A stretch of 64,000 nucleotides of DNA. Origin: Stromatinia cepivora (Eukaryota > Ascomycota > Leotiomycetes > Helotiales > Sclerotiniaceae). Under the pieces are notes generated by a model. It was not told the DNA's origin. It made no database searches and was given only the letters and a program-made list of their open reading frames with translations. The stretch is taken from positions 806,001 to 870,000 of the forward strand of contig RCTD01000023.1 of the NCBI GenBank assembly GCA_014898415.1, written 5' to 3'. Made by a program: the position numbers and the translations under genes. How positions within the stretch are numbered: the stretch's first letter is position 1; every line of letters begins with the position of its first letter. Positions 57,701 through 64,000 of this stretch are shown piece after piece.

Positions 57701-58340
57701 GGATGTACTTCTAGTAAACACTGGAGGAGTTGTAGTAGGCTTAGTCGTGTAGAATGGGGAAAGTCGTTTAGAGACTGTTTGCTATCTGGAAGACGGAAAA
57801 CTGCCAAGGCAATATCTGATGCACTTGATTTAATAAATTTGGGCATCTTTGCAATGGTGGTCAAACACTTTGCAATTTCCAATAGACCAGCTCGGTATAT
57901 CTGAACCTCCCCAGCTTGGGACACCCGATTTGTCAAATAATTAACGAGAGCACTCACTGCTGCATATTAGCATTTACACCTAATATACATATCACTTCGA
58001 CTTCTTACAATCATGCCTTGAAAGCTTTCCAGGGTCGACATTTTGTAGTACAAGCAACAAAAACTCCAATCCTGGACATAATCAGCACTGAAATATGTTT
58101 GAACTCTATGTTTTCAAATGAGTTCCACCTTTCTGGCAATCTTCCATCGCTGCCTCGCCATCTATATACGGACCAAGCTCCGAAATAAGGCTGCTAATCG
58201 CAGTGAGACCTATCACCAGATTAGCAAAGGTCGAGGTTAATAGGTTTAAAAGCTCTCGTACTTTGTACTTTTCGATTGACGATTGCTAATTTGTCCTTCT
58301 CAGCTTCCGCAGCCATAAACTCAGCTACCGTAGATCCCAT
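54760..58340 (-). CDS. MMS19: MMS19/Met18, cytosolic Fe-S cluster targeting factor
   Basis: MMS19 (yeast Met18) is a HEAT-repeat scaffold of the CIA targeting complex; it delivers Fe-S clusters to DNA polymerases, helicases and XPD. Six exons in transcript order: 58262-58340, 58129-58209, 58009-58071, 57361-57959, 55764-57314, 54760-55710. All phases agree, giving 1107 aa; human MMS19 is about 1030. The short first exons rebuild the N-terminus (ISSLISELGPYIDGE...GLEFLLLVLQNVD). The MMS19 N-terminal domain is recognisable from GSFFRYFPITT, EEDLKRGLLNCL and FVFPALFQKLDSESVRADVK. Its C-terminal domain ends in ALDDCSREVRMRADRCKMIW, matching the family's terminal HEAT repeats. Start ATG 58340 opens a short acidic and Ala-rich helix. 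Confidence 0.92.
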
Positions 58341-59880
58341 GTTGTCTAGTGCGGATTTAAGTCAAGTATCCGAGACGAAAATTATATTACGTGATGATAG
58401 ACGAGAGTAGACGAATCTAAACAAGAACCAAATGTCAGCAACTTGACAACATGCACTGCTTAATCCAATTGAACAGCAGTTCGGGTGCCCAATAACCCCA
58501 TGTACCGATCCAAGGATTCAGTGGTTGTAGAGGTAAGTGCAGAATACATCGAAAGCCTCACTAGCCGGTGATATCGGGTTGGTAGAAGCACTAGTGATCT
58601 GGATTATAGAAACGCTTGCGACAACTCTAAGAGAGCCAATGAGATAAATAACTGTGTAGCTCTTGTCTTGAAAAAGCAAAAAGTGTTACAGGAGGTCCAC
58701 AGGGAATTGTAAGGTGCTCAAAGGTCGAGGTTCAACTCGAAGGCCAAAGGTGCTGGCTGCTAGAATGAAGAGGGATAAGAACATACGTGCAGGCGGGAAA
58801 GTCGAGGAACTGAGTCAATTGAAATCGGAGGCTTATAACCAAGTAATTAGATGCTGAGAAGGAACTCCGGACAACGTAATGAGTAGAGCTGTAGGGCAGG
58901 ATGGAGGTCGAGAGGAGGTTGGTAGTTCAGAAGGTTTCTTGAGTATCCAGGAACAAGGTGGGATTAAAAGCCGTTGTGACTGTGAAGGGTTCCAGAAAAT
59001 AGCGGAGAGGGGGGTTGACAGCCAATAACTAGGGGCAATAGGCACTGGTGCATGAATAAAAAGGGATCAACTTACTCTGAAGGAAGAGGTCTACTGAAAT
59101 GTGAAGGACCAATTCGAGTCACAAGTAACAAGGGAATATGCAAGCTTGTAAAAACAAAGGTATATGTTCGAATAACAAAAAGGGTATCAAGATGAACAGC
59201 TCTCCTTATACAATGAAAGAGAGTAGAAAATGAATGATGCAATATGCGCTCGAACTGGTATACTCTTGAATGGTAGAAGGTTTCCCCTACAGGTACGTAG
59301 ACTCAATTCAATAAATTATTTACGAGGTAACGGAGTTTCTAGAATGATGAGGGGAAAATCTAATTTCTGCCATTGAGAGCGGTCAACGGTTGAACTTCGG
59401 CAGAATACCCAATTGGCTCAATCAAATCACCAAAGAATATAGAATATTGACCTAAAAAAAGATTTATGTTTCTTCTTATAATCCATTGAGTGTCAAATTA
59501 TCGAAGCAAAACTGCTGAATAAAAAGATCATCTAGCTTGAAGGTCTCACTGTATTTTTTACATTAATTTCCTATTAACATATTATCTGCTTATTAGCTGC
59601 TGCTGGCTAAAAAATACCATTCAATCAATACCCTTGACAATTTTACCCCTCCATTTCCCCTCATTAAAAAAACTCCGATAAGATAAGCATCGGGATGAAA
59701 ATTTTATCTTCACTTCACACTTGTTTCACTGATTCTACTCTTCTGATTTGTTTACCTAGAGAAAGAAGATTTCCTATCAGCAAAGCAGGTACACACAAGA
59801 CCCTTGTCAAAGTACTGTGAATCTATCGAAAATTGTACCACGAAATCCTTTGCTCCAAATCCATCCAAATATCATCGGAA
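58341..59880. other. Divergent spacer between MMS19 and MTD1
   Basis: Shared upstream region of 1.5 kb. A GATAAGATAAGC at about 59677 (GATA-type sites) and C/T-rich patches precede MTD1. A tRNA-like GGTTCAACTC at about 58729 lacks a matching tRNA fold. No gene is visible. Confidence 0.45.
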
Positions 59881-61199
59881 ATGGCATCTTCTCCTGTCCC
59901 AGCTACCTGCAAGGTTATCTTGGCCCAGGGAATTGCTAAAAAGTTACTTGGAGAAGTTTCAACGGACCTGAAGAAGCTATCTTTCAAGCCTAAGCTTGTT
60001 GGATTGTTGGCAAATGAAGATCCTGCAGCTCAACAGTATGCAGACTGGTCAATGGCAACATGCATTGAGAAGTGAGTATTTTTCCCTATCTTATTTGCTA
60101 TACACGAGGGTCTTTACAGCTGCGTATTTGCGACAATTGGCCTGAAAAGTGGCACCGGGTTGGAGGTTCGAAGATCAGAATGCCTGGATAGCATAGGAGG
60201 CTGAATACCAAACCACAATTCCTCAAGAGAAAGGAACTTTACTTGGGCTCGCACCCTACCAATCTCCTCGTCTGAAGAATTGGATCACCTTCCGATATAT
60301 CGAATAGCGCAAATTACCGCGCTTCGATATTTGCACACACTGACTTGTCTGCAGTGGTTTCGACTTTGAGCTCCGAAAGTTCACTAAAGAAGAGATCGAA
60401 GACGAAATCCTAAAAGCAAACAACGACGATTCTATCCATGGTATCATTGTATACTACCCAATTTTCCCCGCACCTTCTCTCCAAGATGGATATATTCAAC
60501 AAATTGTTGCCTTGAACAAAGATGTAGAAGGATTGGCACATACCTACCGTTTCAACATGTACCAAAATATTCGATTTCTCGGCGCTCCTCACAATAACCA
60601 AAAGTCGATTTTACCTTGCACACCTTTAGCCGTCGTTAAAGTTCTCGAGTATCTACAGATTTATAACTCAGTTCTACCATATGGGAATCGTTTATACGGA
60701 AAGACAATCACTGTATTCAATCGCTCCGAGGTTGTTGGACGTCCATTAGCAGCTTTACTTGCGAATGATGGTGCTACAGTCTATTCTTGTGATCTTGACG
60801 GAGTGAAGCTGTTTACTCGTGGCAAAGGGATCAAGAAAGTACACCATGAAGTTCACGATATGGAAGGGATGAAGAATGATGAATGTTTACCAAAGAGTGA
60901 TGTTGTTATCTCCGGCGTCCCGGGAGAGAGATTCAAGGTCAATACCGAGTTGATAAGAGATGGAGCTGTCTGTATCAATTTTTCATCTCAAAAGAATTTT
61001 GATGGTCCTGCTGTGAAGGAGAAGGCTTCAATTTATGTACCATCAATTGGAAAAGTCACAATCGCTGTTCTCTTGAGAAATCTTTTGGTTAGTTCTTCTC
61101 TGTAACTCAACGGGAAACGCGTTTACTAACATTTTTATGCAGAGATTGGTAGAAAACCAAGGAAAGGGGGCCACAAAGCCAGCGGAGACCTCTAGCTGA
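59881..61199 (+). CDS. MTD1: NAD-dependent 5,10-methylenetetrahydrofolate dehydrogenase (Mtd1)
   Basis: Cytosolic enzyme that oxidises 5,10-methylene-THF to 5,10-methenyl-THF using NAD+, feeding one-carbon units to purine synthesis. Exons 59881-60071, 60355-61087 and 61143-61199 give 326 aa (yeast Mtd1 320). Intron 1 is unusually long (283 nt) for this window; the splice rejoins CIEN-GFDFELRKF exactly as in yeast. Motifs are VGLLANEDPAAQQYADW, NNDDSIHGIIVYYPIF, KSILPCTPLAVVKVLEYL, YGKTITVFNRSEVVGRPLAA (NAD-binding loop), NDGATVYSCDL, and SDVVISGVPGE. GKVTIAVLLRNLL then joins RLVENQGKG in exon 3. The enzyme is monofunctional, without cyclohydrolase or synthetase domains. Confidence 0.95.
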
Positions 61200-64000
61200 G
61201 CGGAAATCGAGCCAAGGATTCTGATTTCTAATCTGTAAGTGATGATCTTTCAAACCTTAAGCCAGAACCATGGTTAGTTCTAGCTAAAGAGGAACCAAAA
61301 AGAATATAGAAAGGCGTTTTGGGAAATTTATACCAAAGAGGAGTTGAAATATAAGGGATAGGATAAAAGTCATATAGAAATCCTCGCAATTTAATTGGAT
61401 TTGGTATTGGTAACATTCTTGTGCAAACACACCACTTTGGCCAATACATCATTTCGCTGTATTGAATTGACACGCTCTGTCTATCTTCACGGACTCTGGG
61501 GACCGAGTCACGGAACGTCTGGGAATACTGATGATCTCAATGAGTCCCGGAACATTGGATGTTATGTTCAATACATATTACAGTAGTTCGGAGCCACATG
61601 CGGTGTGTGTCTCTAGATCATCTTTTTAGGCATTTTTGGCACCTAATTTCAAGTGAGTACATAGGATATGTCTGCTAGAGAACTAGAGATGAAAGTGTTT
61701 CCAGGATGCTATGGTAATTCGCTATATCAACACCGAACAGTTCTTCATTCCTACTCGGCTGTGACTACTTAGATTAGATTGGATTGGATATTGATAGAAA
61801 TTCATTACACGCAGCAGGAGATTCCAATCGAAAACTACTTCACCTCTACTATCTATCCTAAGAATACCATATAACCTGGATCCACCGTGCAACAAATTTT
61901 GGAAAGCCGTGGATCGAAATTCACCGCAAGGATATAGTTTCTGGGCTTCGTCTCTTACATATGGTATTCGTTGCAGGATTATGGTGAATATTGGATTAAT
62001 TGGAATAAAGTGATTTGGGATTGGATAGACCTAGTGGATGATGATTTGAAAACTCGAGTACATATAACCGAGAGAATTCGCTAGAATATTCAGGAGTTGG
62101 TTGTAATTGGTTGATATATTTTATTATTTTAAATACTTAGGTAATGAACGAGAAGAAGTTTTGACTTCACAGTTAATTTTTAATACTGTTTCAGTTTGAT
62201 ATCTTAATATATCTCGAGTAGTATAGGAATTGGGATATTGCTATGATGTAAGATTAATAGACTTTACAGGGGATGATGATAATCTAGAGAGAAGGTATTA
62301 TTATTTCGATTATACTGTTAGCTATCTGAGATTTTTGAGAGTAAGTGTATAAAGACAGTTTCTATTAGGATCGATATAAGCTGTTCTTTTATAGATTCAT
62401 AAATGGAATATTGAATATTAGTATATTGGAAGAATAATAAATATGAATTTATCTCTTTCTCAATTTCTAACCTCCAATCAAAAGTCATTATTATAAATAA
62501 ATTACAGGGTATCTAACTCTCATCCCCTAGATTCTAGCGAATTACCAAATACTTGGAAAAAAATCTCAAAATTTAGGTATAACAAATAATCCTTCTATTC
62601 AATTCTCATAATACATCATACGAGAATCCTCAACCTTTCATCCAAACACATCCCCATTCCAATCCCAACCACTCCCCATTGGATAATAAACTATCACCAG
62701 TTTTCACACATACAACAACAATCTTTTACATCTACTCGTATTCCCATGCGTAATATTCGTCACATCACACATGAATTCGGCCGGTGAATAATTTTTCCCG
62801 GTTTGTAGATATGCAATGAATACTCCCTGCTGGGTAGGTAAGTAAGTTCTTTTGTGGAATACTCGTGATGTGGTATGTGTCACGAGATACACGTGATCGC
62901 GTCCGATCGGGCTAGTACGGTACTAAGCTTCGAGCCGATCATATATATAGCTTTATAGTACACTCTCTTTAACTTTATAGCTTTTAATTCTAAGGTTGAT
63001 TTTTAAATGTTTATTGGGTTCATTATATTATTAAAAGTTCTTCCAAATAAAAAATAGAATAACATCTATATATATTCATATACATTCCGTTTGTTTTTGT
63101 TTAGGTATATTGTTTTTGCTTTTTCATTTATATATAGATCTTCTTGATATTATTCGAAGATATTGTTTTTTTTCTTACCTTTAATTTCTAAATTATAGAT
63201 TATAATTCGATAAATCTTACAATTGCAAAACTTTGTAACAAAGTAATTCATTAGTAGAATGAAATCTCATTTCTACACTCTCTGATTCTCAAACATACTC
63301 CTATTATTCATACTCCTTCTCATCCGAAACCCTTTCTCCCTAATCCTGAAAAGTTCAATAATAGCTTTCAAAAGTTTGATATTTGGTTTCCTTCGATTCA
63401 AACAAAACTATAAATAAACAACACTGCGATCAGCGATTTTATAGTTCAATTTTACTATATTTATTTTAATCTCGAATCTTATATACAAGTTATAATACTA
63501 TTTCAGTTTTCTTCTTTAAATCAAAACGTTCCTTTAGATCATACAATGATCCTGAATCAACTCATATATATTTACAACAATCCGAATAAAATCCAAAAAG
63601 CCGAAAATAAACTATTCATTTTCAAACAAGGAACCAATTCTTTATATACCTATATTACAAAATTCGAAAGGATCTTTTATAAAACCAAAGATTAGAATTG
63701 ATTTGATTCAAATAAAATCTTAACCTTTTGTAATAGATTTAATATTACTCTTAGAAATCGTTTTTCTCAACAACTTTCTTTTCCTCATTCCTATCCCGAT
63801 TTTATTCAAATTATACAACAACTAACTATTTATATAACAAATAAATTCCTTATATTATTCTACTCTAATAAATCTAAAGTCCTATATATATTACAGAATC
63901 CATTCCATTTTCGGAATTATAATTCAATGGACATTAACAACCTTAATATTATTGATACCCTTAATCCTTTTGATACTCAATCGGACAAATTCAATCATAT
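61200..64000. other. Gene-free, increasingly AT-rich tail
   Basis: 3' flank of MTD1 and then A/T-rich sequence with no credible gene on either strand. From about 62,900 it is very A/T-rich: hand counts give about 14 G+C in the 60 bases from 63061 and about 12 in the 60 from 63841. TATA-type dinucleotide runs are frequent. It could be an AT-rich compartment or the edge of a repeat-rich block. Confidence 0.5.

Noticed and set aside
58720..58745. tRNA-like GGTTCAACTC
   Set aside because: No acceptor or anticodon stem can be drawn with the flanking sequence.
58833..59045. 70-codon minus-strand open frame between MMS19 and MTD1
   Set aside because: Low-complexity Ser/Pro/Leu sequence without conserved blocks; likely chance.
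60155..60180. tRNA-like GGTTCGAAGATC
   Set aside because: No A box or cloverleaf arms fit around it, and it lies in MTD1 intron 1.
1..64000. CRISPR arrays, operons, phage genes or prokaryotic systems
   Set aside because: No regularly spaced repeats or bacterial gene organisation; all supported genes are eukaryotic with introns.

Overview
This is nuclear DNA of a filamentous ascomycete (Pezizomycotina). Most genes carry short GT-AG introns, usually about 45-140 nt and one of 283 nt. Several have CTAAC/CTGAC-type branch points. The proteins (Lrg1-type LIM-RhoGAP, Set3, DapB-type DPP IV, NAD-specific MTD1, GH11 xylanase, fungal Seh1) are typical of that group. A Leotiomycete such as a Botrytis/Sclerotinia relative is my inference from overall protein and intron style, not proven. 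The secreted xylanase and amino-acid permease fit a plant-associated saprotroph or pathogen.

Layout. Positions 1-42.5 kb are gene-dense: the 3' part of an unrecognised gene with an apparent frameshift (1-983), CDC73 (1433-2775), an RNF216/Triad3-like RBR ubiquitin ligase (3406-5493), SEH1 (6106-7362), ALG7 (7901-9458), SET3 (13642-10664, minus), an EBP-type sterol isomerase (16627-17611), an Lrg1-like LIM-RhoGAP (20266-24042), two unrecognised genes (25603-24704 minus; 26096-27119), a divergent pair SPC2 (minus)/EMC3 (plus) at 27327-29303, two tandem BTB/POZ paralogues (29819-30874 and 32355-33287, the second broken by an in-frame TAG), RPF2 (34576-33536, minus), a PMP24/PXMP4-like peroxisomal membrane protein (35055-35915), DPP IV (36813-39629) and two unrecognised genes (41177-39984 minus; 41901-42521). 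From 42.5 kb to the end the window is gene-poor and A/T-richer: an amino-acid permease (48865-47183, minus), GH11 xylanase (52131-51402, minus), MMS19 (58340-54760, minus) and MTD1 (59881-61199), separated by long spacers.

The spacers hold two small terminal-inverted-repeat elements (49172-49416 and 53644-54054), a degraded coding relic (about 49960-50520) and an AT-rich tail (about 62.9-64 kb).

Shared themes are ER and secretory biogenesis (ALG7, SPC2, EMC3), chromatin and transcription (CDC73, SET3), nuclear pore/TORC1 control (SEH1), ribosome assembly (RPF2), Fe-S protein maturation (MMS19), one-carbon metabolism (MTD1) and secreted or vacuolar hydrolases (DPP IV, xylanase). There is no metabolic cluster and no phage, CRISPR or operon-like system. 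I found no convincing wholly new system. The best leads are the two TIR elements, the broken BTB paralogue with its duplicated promoter, the unrecognised relic at 50 kb, and the hydrophobic insert inside the RBR ligase's IBR domain.
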